Shown here piece by piece: positions 25,366-32,988 of a DNA stretch of 64,000 nucleotides. The notes under the pieces were generated by a model. It had not been told where the DNA came from, did not search any database, and saw only the letters and a program-made list of their open reading frames with translations. Origin of the DNA: Blastochloris viridis. GTDB taxonomy: Bacteria; Pseudomonadota; Alphaproteobacteria; UBA2136; UBA6156. Made by a program: the position numbers and the translations under genes. Position 1 is the stretch's first letter; every line of letters starts with the position of its first letter. The stretch is taken from NCBI GenBank assembly GCA_005768725.1, contig VAFM01000001.1:959758-1023757 (forward strand). Reading direction: 5' to 3'.

Positions 25366-26605
25366 TACGCTGCTCCTTTTGGTTTATAGGAATGACTTTA
25401 CTGCTTGCTTCGCCCTTCTCTAAAAACCCAGCCCAAGCCTCCATGAGACGGGTACGTTTAGTAAAGAGGTCGCCGCGAGCGTAGGCAGCTTCAGATTTAT
25501 CTTTGAGCTGGTGGGCGAGAGCGTGTTCGATAACCTCGCGGGCGAAGGCTGTCGTTTCGCCAGCCCAGTCGCGGAAGGTGGAACGAAAGCCATGCACTGT
25601 GCAGTCCAACTCCATACGGCGGAGGAGTTGAGTAAGAGTCATGTCGCTCAAGGGCTTGCCGTCGCGGTTAGGGAAGAGGTGGGTAGTGCCTTCGATACGC
25701 GGCAGGCTTTGCAGCAGCGCCAGCACCGTTTTGGAGAGAGGTACACGCTGTTCCTTGCCAGCTTTCATGCGCTCGGCCGGAATTGTCCATATGGCCCGCT
25801 CAAGATCTATCTCGTCCCATGTAGCAAGGCGAGCCTCGCCGGAGCGGCAACTGGTGAGGGCGACGAACTCCAGCGCTTTGGCACTCATGGCATCTTGCTG
25901 ACGGAGTTTGGCAAGGAACTCTGGGGCTTTGTGCCACTCCAGCGCGGCATGATGTTTGACCTTAGCCACTTTGGTGCGTGCGGGAAGCAAAGCTTCAAGA
26001 TTACCTTTCCAGCTCGCGGGGTTATCCCCTTCCCGCAATTTACGGGCTTTGGCCCAGTCCAGCACCAGCTCCATGCGGTTACGCACGCGGCTGGCGGTTT
26101 CGGTTTTGGTTTGCCAGATAGGTTCCAGCACTTGCAGGATATGGTGGACGGTAATGTCCTTCACATGCAGGTTGCCAATAATAGGGTAGGCGTAGGTCGC
26201 CAAGGTATTACGCCATTGGGAAGCGTGCTTGGCGTTTTTCCAGCCCGCTTGGTGGGCGGCAATGTATTGCAGAGAGGCTTCCTGAAAGCTCACAAACGAA
26301 GCGTGTTCAGCTTGTAAGGCCATACGGGCTGCTTTACGAGAGACAATGGGGTTGACACCTTGTTTGACCAGTTGGCGCTGTTCGACAGCTAACTCCTTGG
26401 CTTTGGCGAGTGTAACTTCTGGGTAGGAGCCCAGCCCAAGGTCGCAACGCTTACCGCCGACCGTGATACGCAGAATCCAGCTACGGGCACCTGTTGAGGA
26501 AACGCGGAGAGCTAAACCTGCCACATGGCCGACGAAGTGCATGCCTTGTGTAGAGAGCTTGCTGATTGCAAGTGGTGCGAGGTCTTGCGCTTTACGTCCC
26601 ATCAT
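25355..26605 (-). CDS. int: Tyrosine recombinase / P4-type integrase
   Basis: 416 aa. An N-terminal DUF4102-like arm-binding domain (about residues 1-90; LGLGSYPEVTLAKAKELA is the family motif), a SAM-like core-binding region, and the catalytic domain with Arg in TSCRSGEARL (about 253), HGFRSTFRDWAGE (His and Arg, about 337-340), a second His in EHALAHQ (about 363) and Tyr in YARGDLF (about 374). These residues make an active recombinase. P4-type integrases use tRNA 3' ends; the exact 15-bp copy of tRNA-Ser lies 132 bp upstream of the gene. Confidence 0.95.
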   Translation of the reverse strand: MMGRKAQDLAPLAISKLSTQGMHFVGHVAGLALRVSSTGARSWILRITVGGKRCDLGLGSYPEVTLAKAKELAVEQRQLVKQGVNPIVSRKAARMALQAEHASFVSFQEASLQYIAAHQAGWKNAKHASQWRNTLATYAYPIIGNLHVKDITVHHILQVLEPIWQTKTETASRVRNRMELVLDWAKARKLREGDNPASWKGNLEALLPARTKVAKVKHHAALEWHKAPEFLAKLRQQDAMSAKALEFVALTSCRSGEARLATWDEIDLERAIWTIPAERMKAGKEQRVPLSKTVLALLQSLPRIEGTTHLFPNRDGKPLSDMTLTQLLRRMELDCTVHGFRSTFRDWAGETTAFAREVIEHALAHQLKDKSEAAYARGDLFTKRTRLMEAWAGFLEKGEASSKVIPINQKEQRNGR

Positions 26606-26736
26606 CTATCCCATCAATTTGGTTGCGATTCCACGCTATGTGATGCGACGGCATGATGCAATCATATTTATATATCAATATGAAAATAAAGATGTAATGA
26701 TACAACATGCGACTATATGAGACACGACCAAGGCGG

Positions 26737-26751
26737 CTCTCGCCTCCGCCA
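26737..26751. repeat. Attachment site attR of the island
   Basis: CTCTCGCCTCCGCCA, identical to the tRNA-Ser 3' end at 16992-17006. The element between the copies is 9745 bp. Confidence 0.85.
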
Positions 26752-26791
26752 TAAAATTTCTATCTGTCGTGATTTTCCCTTATTGGAATTG

Positions 26792-26816
26792 AAAAAGCCC
26801 GCTGTGTGCGGGCTTT
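26792..26816. terminator. Terminator-like hairpin near attR
   Basis: AAAAAGCCCGC / GCGGGCTTTT arms around TGTGT. It could be the original terminator of tRNA-Ser before the element inserted. Confidence 0.7.
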
Positions 26817-26836
26817 TGGCTATGGCAACCCCCCTG

Positions 26837-26888
26837 CTGAGAGCGATGGGCTGGCCTATAAATAGGCCCGAATGCCGGATTCTCTCAG
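26837..26888 (+). promoter_or_regulatory. Structured 5' leader before the 93-aa / radical SAM genes
   Basis: CTGAGAG (26837-26843) pairs exactly with CTCTCAG (26882-26888) and encloses a second hairpin GGCCTA-TAAA-TAGGCC (26853-26868). A stem with an inner hairpin 60-100 nt before the start codon could be a regulatory RNA element. It matches no riboswitch class I know. Confidence 0.45.
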
Positions 26889-26945
26889 AAAAACGCGGAA
26901 GTCGTCCCAATCTATAACGCACTGAAAAAATGGCATAAGGCACAT

Positions 26946-27227
26946 ATGGGGATTTACGATAAAACCATCGACCCCCTGAGCGCACCCAAAGCAATCAGTG
27001 AAGAGAGTTTTCAAACGTTTCACCAACTAGGAATTGAGCTTCGGCAAAAAGACCTTGCAATGATGAAGCGTGTTTTGGAAGAAACGCCAAAATATATGGA
27101 AGTCCTCGTAGAGCAGGAAATTACAAAAACACAAGAGTGGTATGCCACTTTCGAGCACCTCGTCGACCAGGCCTACCAACAAGCAGGCCTGACATATGAT
27201 GCTGAAGAAAATCCCTTCATCGGTTGA
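26946..27227 (+). CDS. 93-aa protein upstream of a radical SAM enzyme
   Basis: 93 aa, mostly alpha-helical and charged, with no signal peptide or Cys. ITKTQEWYATFEHL and QAGLTYDAEENPFIG form the end. AAGG lies 5 bases before the ATG. The stop is 15 bp before the radical SAM gene, so they are one operon. It could be the peptide substrate of that enzyme, a partner, or a phasin-like helical protein; the sequence alone does not decide. Confidence 0.6.
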   Translation: MGIYDKTIDPLSAPKAISEESFQTFHQLGIELRQKDLAMMKRVLEETPKYMEVLVEQEITKTQEWYATFEHLVDQAYQQAGLTYDAEENPFIG

Positions 27228-27242
27228 AAAAAGGAAAAAACC

Positions 27243-28478
27243 ATGAACATCCATGATTCTCGCAACACCAACACGGCTTCATTTGACCGGTTGGCACATT
27301 ACCGCCTGCGGACAGGGCCAACGCATGAATTCGGGAATCTTCCCGAAATCACGCCATCTCCCCGCAATATCGGCTGGACGCTTGGCAACGATTGCCCTTA
27401 CAGGTGCAACCATTGCTACAGCATTAATGCACGGGAAAAGGGCATGAACATGACCACTGATATGGTTGACCGCATTGTCGGTCAACTGAAGGTCAATGGT
27501 GTTGAAACGGTGAATCTGGGGGGCAATGAGCCTCTCTTCACTAACGGCCCCAATCCGCGTGACACATTGCTGCCGTACATTATCAAGCGCCTTGCCGATG
27601 CACAGATCATCATTGGTCTTACCACCAGCGGTATCACTTTGCTGCGTCTCTATCGCGATCACAGGGATGCTTTCGAGCTTCTCAATGACTGCGATATCTC
27701 GTTTGATTCTCCTTTCGAGGATGAACACAACAAGAACAGAGGAGCCCGCATCTATCATCAAGCCGTTGAGGCCATGGAAATTTGTCAGAAAAGCGGTATT
27801 CCTCATACCGCGATCATGGCAGCCATGAACTGGAACTTCTCGGAGTCCCATATCGACGGCCTGGTCGAACTGGCAAAGAAATACGATGCCCATGTGCGTA
27901 TCAATCCGGTCAAACCGACCGAACCCAAGCATATGGAAATCGCTTTGCCGGCGGATATGTACTACGCAGGTTTCGCTCGGCTTATGGAGCTTTGCAGCCC
28001 TGTCGACCTCGGCGAGCCGCCACTGGCGGCAGTAACAGCATACGAGGATGCGAAACGGTGCCCATGTGGACGCACGTCCTTCCGTATTCACTCGATTACG
28101 CCGACTGGCGAGATTCATGTGAGTCCTTGCGTCTATCTTCACGACTACAAGGCTCCTCTCGATCTCCTCAAACATGATTTGGTGGATATCATCAACTCCG
28201 ACCAGTTCAGGGTTTTCCGGCAACGGAATGCAAATCCTGAAATGATCGACGGTTGCTCTGGTTGCAATATGCTCGGAAAGTGTGGTGGTGGCTGCGCCGC
28301 AAGGTCTTACCTCTACCACAGAAATAACACCGGAGAGCTGTCCATGCTCTCCCGTGACCCATATTGCCCGAAGGATATTAAACCTTCACACGATTTTCCT
28401 CAAAATCCTGTGCTGCACGATGGGGAACGGCTCGTTCATATGGATTATCTCTGCACATGGATCGGTAAACCGGTCTAA
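27243..28478 (+). CDS. Radical SAM/SPASM-domain enzyme
   Basis: 411 aa. The 4Fe-4S-binding C-x3-C-x2-C motif is CPYRCNHC at residues about 51-58. GGNEP near residue 98 is the SAM-binding GGE-like segment. The C-terminal SPASM region has a Cys-rich pattern (KRCPCGRTSF, SPCVYLHDY, GCSGCNMLGKCGGGCAAR, DPYCPKD) that would hold two extra 4Fe-4S clusters. Such enzymes modify peptides or proteins by radical chemistry. AAAAAAGGAAAAAACC gives a good ribosome site. GC is somewhat below the core average. No transporter or protease follows. Confidence 0.85.
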   Translation: MNIHDSRNTNTASFDRLAHYRLRTGPTHEFGNLPEITPSPRNIGWTLGNDCPYRCNHCYSINAREKGMNMTTDMVDRIVGQLKVNGVETVNLGGNEPLFTNGPNPRDTLLPYIIKRLADAQIIIGLTTSGITLLRLYRDHRDAFELLNDCDISFDSPFEDEHNKNRGARIYHQAVEAMEICQKSGIPHTAIMAAMNWNFSESHIDGLVELAKKYDAHVRINPVKPTEPKHMEIALPADMYYAGFARLMELCSPVDLGEPPLAAVTAYEDAKRCPCGRTSFRIHSITPTGEIHVSPCVYLHDYKAPLDLLKHDLVDIINSDQFRVFRQRNANPEMIDGCSGCNMLGKCGGGCAARSYLYHRNNTGELSMLSRDPYCPKDIKPSHDFPQNPVLHDGERLVHMDYLCTWIGKPV

Positions 28479-28493
28479 GACATCGAAAATATT

Positions 28494-28520
28494 CCGGGCT
28501 GAAGGTTTACCTTCAGCCCG
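28494..28520 (+). terminator. Hairpin after the radical SAM gene
   Basis: CCGGGCTGAAGG / CCTTCAGCCCGG arms around TTTA followed by TTTAGC; a weak U tract. Confidence 0.65.
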
Positions 28521-28558
28521 GTTTAGCTATTATGCAGCCTATAAATAAGGAGGCTGTT

Positions 28559-28918
28559 ATGGATAGCATTGTAAATTCATTGGATTATATTGGAAAACGT
28601 GTGGAAATGGTGGTAGACCGCCCATTGGGCTCCGTACACCCAAAACACGCCAATATCATCTATAATATCAACTATGGCTATATTCCCAATACTCAATCTG
28701 GGGATGGTGAAGAATTGGATGCTTACCTAATAGGTGTAGATAAGCCTTTGGATAAATTTGAAGGGTTTTGCATTGCCGTACTCCGCAGAACCCAAGAAAA
28801 TGATGATAAATTGATTATCGTGCCCGAAGGAACCACCGTTACAGAACAAGAAATACGTAAACAGGTTGATTTTCAAGAGAAGTTCTTCGAATCTAATATT
28901 TTATGGAAAAGCCTCTAG
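28559..28918 (+). CDS. Short inorganic-pyrophosphatase-like protein
   Basis: 119 aa from the ATG at 28559 with AGGAGG eight bases upstream. GKRVEMVVDRPLGSVHPKH and YGYIPNTQSGDGEELDAYLIG match the family I pyrophosphatase core, including the D-G-x-x-x-D metal site (D-G-E-E-L-D here, with Glu where Asp67 is usual). The family is about 175 aa, so this is a short form; the middle GVDKPLDKFEGFCIAVLRR and DDKLIIVP continue it but the C-terminal helix is reduced. The gene is clearly AT-rich compared with its surroundings, suggesting transfer. It could hydrolyse pyrophosphate or a related phosphoanhydride. Confidence 0.7.
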   Translation: MDSIVNSLDYIGKRVEMVVDRPLGSVHPKHANIIYNINYGYIPNTQSGDGEELDAYLIGVDKPLDKFEGFCIAVLRRTQENDDKLIIVPEGTTVTEQEIRKQVDFQEKFFESNILWKSL

Positions 28919-29007
28919 GGCTTGACTCATTAATTGGATACACTTATGTATGCATGGAAATTGTCACATCTTAAGCGTTTTGCTTGAGACATCTTACGGA
29001 GATCTCC

Positions 29008-30264
29008 ATGAGTAATGTATTCTGCGGTCTTGACTTTGGTACGTCCAACTCAACCGTCGGCTTGGTGGAAGGCGAAAAACCTCGCCTTGCCCCGGTTGAA
29101 GATACCAAATTGACCATCCCCAGCGCGATTTTCTTCAGCTTTGAAGACAATCAGACCTACTACGGTAGAAAAGGCATCGAAGAATATATCGAAGGTGCGG
29201 AAGGCCGTCTGATGCGGGCCTTGAAAAGCGTCTTAGGCTCAAGTCTGGCCAAGGACTCTACCTACATCAAGTCCCGGCAGGTCGCCTTCATCGACATTCT
29301 CGGCATGTTCATCAACCACCTGAAAACGAAGGATGAAGAAGAAGCTGGTCAAGAAATTGACCGTGTCGTCCTCGGGCGCCCCGTTCAATTCGTTGACGAC
29401 AACCCGGAAGCCGATGCAGAAGCGCAAGGTCAGCTTGAAGCGGCTGCCAGAAAGCAAGGCTTCCGGCATATCGAGTTCCAGTTCGAACCCATTGCTGCGG
29501 CATTGGACTACGAATAGCAGGTTACTCGCGAACAACTGGCTCTGATAGTCGATATCGGTGGTGGTACGTCGGACTTTTCCATCGTCCGGGTATCCCCAGA
29601 ACGCGCAAAGGCAACTGACCGCAAAGGGGATATCCTCGCCAACGTAGGTGTCCACATCGGCGGTACCGACTTTGACCGTTATCTGAGTTTGGCAAAGGTT
29701 ATGCCTCATCTCGGCTACAAAACGCTCAATAAGGAAAAAGCCCTGGAAGTTCCTTCCAAGTACTATTTCGAGTTGGCAACTTGGCAACGCATCAATTGGC
29801 TCTATACCAAGCAAACAATGGTGGAGCTCCGTCAAGTTCGGCATGCAGCCATGCACCCTGAACTGATCGAACGCCTGATTGCTGTTGTGGAAAGCCGACA
29901 AGGCCATAATCTTGCCAGCAAGGTGGAAGATGCCAAAATTCAACTGACGGCATCAGCTACTACGTCGATCGATCTGGGGCTCCTCGGCGGACACTTGAAC
30001 GTCGATATCACGCGTCAAGACCTCGACGATGCACTCCACGAGTCCGTTGGCCGCATCGTGACAACGGTTCAGAAAACGTTGGATGCTGCGGCGCTGAAAC
30101 CTGCTGACATTCAAGCAATCTTTCTGACCGGCGGTTCAACGCAAATTCCCATCGTCAAGGACAGCATTCTCAGCATGTTTGCCAACCCCAATGTGGTGGA
30201 AGGCGATATGTTCGGGAGCGTTGGCCTCGGCCTTGGACTTGATGCCAAGCGTAAATTCGCTTGA
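29008..30264 (+). pseudogene. Hsp70/YegD-like chaperone gene with an in-frame TAG
   Basis: Reading from the ATG at 29008 (GGAG seven bases upstream) gives 169 residues, then TAG at 29515-29517, then the same frame continues 248 codons to 30264. Before the stop: CGLDFGTSNSTVG (phosphate 1 motif) and EPIAAALDYE. Directly after: VDIGGGTSDFS (phosphate 2) and later FLTGGSTQIPI (adenosine motif). Both halves align to one actin-fold ATPase of the YegD type, about 418 aa. No frameshift is seen, only one codon, so this is either a recent nonsense mutation or a decoded stop. The N-terminal part alone could not bind ATP. Confidence 0.8.
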
Positions 30265-30281
30265 TAATGCGATTGATAGAG

Positions 30282-30312
30282 AAAAAGTTCGGCACTTGTG
30301 CCGAGCTTTTTC
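30282..30312 (+). terminator. Terminator of the Hsp70-like gene
   Basis: AAAAAG-T-TCGGCAC / GTGCCGA-GCTTTTT stem with TT loop followed by CATTATATT. Confidence 0.8.
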
Positions 30313-30340
30313 ATTATATTAGAGTAAATTTAGTATCTAT

Positions 30341-30459
30341 ATTCCCTGTTTATTGTTTAGGGAATTTTCTTACCAATCCTATGTATTCCAAGCCCATTAG
30401 AGATAAAAGTGCTTATTAATTAAGAGATTTCCCTGTAGATACCCTGTTGGTTAGGGAAA
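30341..30459. repeat. Two related inverted repeats
   Basis: ATTCCCT...AGGGAAT at 30341-30365 and TTTCCCT...AGGGAAA at 30428-30459; both contain CCCTGTT before the right arm TTAGGGAA. Spacing between left arms is 87 bp. Function unknown. Confidence 0.5.
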
Positions 30460-30496
30460 GACGAACGCTGTCGGAACTTGCTGCACCGCCATGGTT

Positions 30497-30546
30497 TTTA
30501 AAAGCAAAGCGCCCTGTTCGGCTGAACAGGGCGCTTTGCTTTTAAA
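30497..30546. terminator. Perfect 23-bp-arm hairpin between converging genes
   Basis: TTTAAAAGCAAAGCGCCCTG is the start of a 23-bp arm that is exactly inverted around a GGCT loop. CCGCC and GGCGG extend the stem outside after a mismatch. It can end transcription from either side, and sits between the Hsp70-like gene and gltX. Confidence 0.7.
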
Positions 30547-30564
30547 ACGGCGGCGTATGAGGCA

Positions 30565-30591
30565 TTCGAACCCGCACGTGCGCGGTTCGAA
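30565..30591. other. Near-perfect palindrome with tRNA T-loop-like ends
   Basis: TTCGAACC at one end and GGTTCGAA at the other, with CGCACGTGCG between; two bases break the symmetry. The ends look like T-loops, but no tRNA folds here. Confidence 0.4.
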
Positions 30592-30615
30592 AAATGACCC
30601 CGGTGGGGTCATTTT
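30590..30615 (-). terminator. Terminator of gltX
   Basis: AAAATGACCCC / GGGGTCATTTT arms around GGT; five T on the minus strand. Confidence 0.8.
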
Positions 30616-30653
30616 CGGCCGCAGGCCAATCCTCTTTTTTCAGAGTAAACCGA

Positions 30654-32258
30654 TTACGCCTTTACGATAGCCAGCGCCGCCTGAAGACGCTGAATCACCC
30701 GTTCCGCACCCATCACCGGGATAATTTCTTCCGGCGGGGGGGATTTTTCCTGACCGGTGAGGGCCAGACGCAGGGGCATGAAGACCTGCTTTTTACCGAG
30801 ACCGCCAGCGATCATATCCGCCATGACATCTGATGCATGGTCCGGGCGGGCGGTGAAATCTTGCAGGAACGTCTCCAGCACCTGCTGCAGCGTGGCCGCA
30901 TCGGCCTGCTTCAGGAAGGCCTCCTTGGTGGCGGGGACGAAGGTCGCATCGAAGAAGTACAGATTGCTCAGGATCATGTCGGCCAGACGGTCGTAACGGC
31001 CGGGTTTCACCGAGAGCACTTTGGCGGTATAGGCCGGATCGTTACGGATCTCGGTCAACATACTGCGGATGGTGTCTATGCTGATCTCGTCGCTCGGCAG
31101 GCCGGGCTCGACACACGTCGAAGCGGTCTGGTTGGTGTCGGAGAGGAAGGTCAGGTACTCTTCCAACAAGTCCTTGCGCTCGGCGTCGGTCATCGCGTTG
31201 ATGTACGCGTTGTTGATGAACTGCAGCAGCTTGATATCGACGATCGGGCCGGTGCTCGGCAGGCCTTCCGGCTGCATGAGGGCGGCGAATTCGCTGCGCG
31301 GGTACACGTCCTTGCCTTCCGGGTGGGCCCACATGATGCGGGTGAGGAAGTTGGTGAAGCCCTGGCTCAGGAAGCCTTCGCGGCGGAACCAGTTGAGGGA
31401 GGTATCGCCACTGCGCTTGGAGAGTTTGCGCTTTTCCATATCGCGCAGCAGCACGGTGTGGAGGAAGCGCGGCGCCTGCCAGCCGAACGCCTTGTAGAGC
31501 AGCACGTGTTTGGGTGTGGAAGGAATCCATTCTTCGCCACGGACCACGGTGGTGGTGCGCATGAAGTGGTCGTCCACTACCGCCGCCAAGTGGTAGGTGG
31601 GGTAGCCATCGGCCTTCATGATGACGCTGTCGTCGATCGTGCTGGAGTGGAAGGTGATATCGCCACGCACGGCATCGGTAATGGTGATGTCCTGGTCGGA
31701 GGGGATCTTCATGCGCACCACGTGCGGCAGGCCGGCATCAAGATTGGCCTGGATTTCTTCGGCGCTGAGTTTGAGGCAGCGACGGTCGTACATCGACGGC
31801 ATCTTCTGCTTCATCTGCAAGGCGCGCATCTGTTCCAGACGTTCCGGCGTGCAGAAGCAGCGGTAGGCGTGGCCGTCGGCGAGCAGTTTGTCGCAGCAGA
31901 TGGCATAGATCGGCAGGCGTTCGCTTTGTGTATAGGGGCCGTAGGCGCCGCCGGTCAGCGGGCCTTCATCCGGCGTGGTGCCCAGCCATTTCAGGCCGGC
32001 GTTGATGGCATCCACCGCTCCCTCGACCGTGCGGGCACGGTCGGTATCTTCAATGCGCAGAATGAAAATACCGCCGGTCTTGTCGGCAATCGCGCGGTCT
32101 AATACAGCCTGCATGGCGGTACCGATGTGCGGCATACCGGTAGGGCTGGGGGCGATGCGCGTGACCTCGGCGCCCTGCGGCAGGTTTGTGCGCGGGGGGA
32201 ACAGAGCTTCAAGGTCGACGATGGTGGTGCAGTCGCGCAGGGTCATGGGGGTGGGCAT
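30654..32258 (-). CDS. gltX: Glutamyl-tRNA synthetase
   Basis: About 534 aa. The class I HIGH motif appears as RIAPSPTGMPHIGT (HIGT at residues 44-47) and the KMSKS-type motif as KRKLSKRSGDTS near residue 280. FRIEDTD-like ILRIEDTDRAR and GEEWIPSTPKH are both GluRS signatures. It charges tRNA-Glu (or also tRNA-Gln in organisms using the indirect route). Start is uncertain: ATG at 32258 has AAAAGG with almost no spacing, while the ATG at 32246 has the same site 11 bases upstream. Divergent from the barrel-protein gene. Confidence 0.93.
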   Translation of the reverse strand: MPTPMTLRDCTTIVDLEALFPPRTNLPQGAEVTRIAPSPTGMPHIGTAMQAVLDRAIADKTGGIFILRIEDTDRARTVEGAVDAINAGLKWLGTTPDEGPLTGGAYGPYTQSERLPIYAICCDKLLADGHAYRCFCTPERLEQMRALQMKQKMPSMYDRRCLKLSAEEIQANLDAGLPHVVRMKIPSDQDITITDAVRGDITFHSSTIDDSVIMKADGYPTYHLAAVVDDHFMRTTTVVRGEEWIPSTPKHVLLYKAFGWQAPRFLHTVLLRDMEKRKLSKRSGDTSLNWFRREGFLSQGFTNFLTRIMWAHPEGKDVYPRSEFAALMQPEGLPSTGPIVDIKLLQFINNAYINAMTDAERKDLLEEYLTFLSDTNQTASTCVEPGLPSDEISIDTIRSMLTEIRNDPAYTAKVLSVKPGRYDRLADMILSNLYFFDATFVPATKEAFLKQADAATLQQVLETFLQDFTARPDHASDVMADMIAGGLGKKQVFMPLRLALTGQEKSPPPEEIIPVMGAERVIQRLQAALAIVKA

Positions 32259-32409
32259 CCTTTTAGTATCCAAAAAACCGTACCATATAGCGCCATCCCT
32301 GACGGGCTTTCAACCGCTTGGCCGGATTTATTTTGCCGGATACGGCTTGCTGTAAGACGTGCGGCACACGCGTTTTGCCAAAAAGTACATTATCGGCTAG
32401 AGTGCGCCG

Positions 32410-32970
32410 ATGAATATACGTCCTTTGCTTTTTAGTTCCCTGCTTGTTCCGGCCTCCGTGTGGGCTTCCATCGATGAATCCCATGTCACCCTTTATGGGG
32501 GTCAGGGCACGCGTTCCAGTATCCATGAAATCCTGTTCCAGACCGAATTCGAGGACTCGTGGTTTGTGGGTGTGGGTGGTGGGAAGACCCTGCGCGAGAT
32601 TACCCCCGACCTGACACTGGAAGCCGATGGCAATGTACTGAAGCACATGGGCAAGCAAGACCATTGGGAAGTGGCGGCAGCCCCAATGCTGCGCTGGCAC
32701 AGCTTTCCCTGGAACGATACCGTGCGGACGACTGCGGGGGTTGGTCTCGGCCTTTCGTACGCCATGCATCTGCCACGCATTGAGCAGGAGAAGAACGGCA
32801 AGTCGAATACGCTGCTGGTGTTCTTACCCGTTGAGGTCACGATGGCCCCTGCCGAGCCCAGCCCGTGGGCCGGTGTCCTGCGCATTCACCACCGCTCCGG
32901 CGCGTGGGGTGTGGTCGGCCCGCGTGGTGGCTCCAACTTCGCCACCGCCGGTGTGCGCTATCATTTCTAA
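32410..32970 (+). CDS. Outer-membrane beta-barrel protein, possibly PagL-like
   Basis: 186 aa with a signal peptide ending near WASID (about residue 20). The rest alternates polar and aromatic residues in short beta strands and ends in a C-terminal Phe (VRYHF), the sorting signal for outer-membrane insertion. LRIHHRSGAWGVVGP near the C terminus has the H-x-S spacing seen in lipid A 3-O-deacylase PagL, whose active residues are His, Ser and Glu; that link is by eye only. It begins 152 bp from the divergent gltX start. Confidence 0.65.
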   Translation: MNIRPLLFSSLLVPASVWASIDESHVTLYGGQGTRSSIHEILFQTEFEDSWFVGVGGGKTLREITPDLTLEADGNVLKHMGKQDHWEVAAAPMLRWHSFPWNDTVRTTAGVGLGLSYAMHLPRIEQEKNGKSNTLLVFLPVEVTMAPAEPSPWAGVLRIHHRSGAWGVVGPRGGSNFATAGVRYHF

Positions 32971-32988
32971 ATTACGAAACGTTCCGCT

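Larger units (their letters stand above)
26606..26945. other. 340-bp non-coding region: integrase upstream, attR and downstream leader
   Basis: Contains the integrase promoter region with an ATGAT-GCA-ATCAT palindrome (26654-26666), the right attachment site, a terminator hairpin, and a structured leader for the gene at 26946. No gene seen. Confidence 0.5.
30265..30653. other. 389-bp non-coding region rich in hairpins
   Basis: Contains a terminator for the Hsp70-like gene, two related CCCTGTT...TTAGGGAA hairpins, a 23-bp-arm perfect hairpin, a TTCGAACC palindrome and the gltX terminator. No gene seen. AT-rich in its first half. Confidence 0.6.

Noticed and set aside
30565..30591. A tRNA-like T-loop palindrome
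   Set aside because: The bases do not form an acceptor or anticodon stem on either strand, so it is not called a tRNA.
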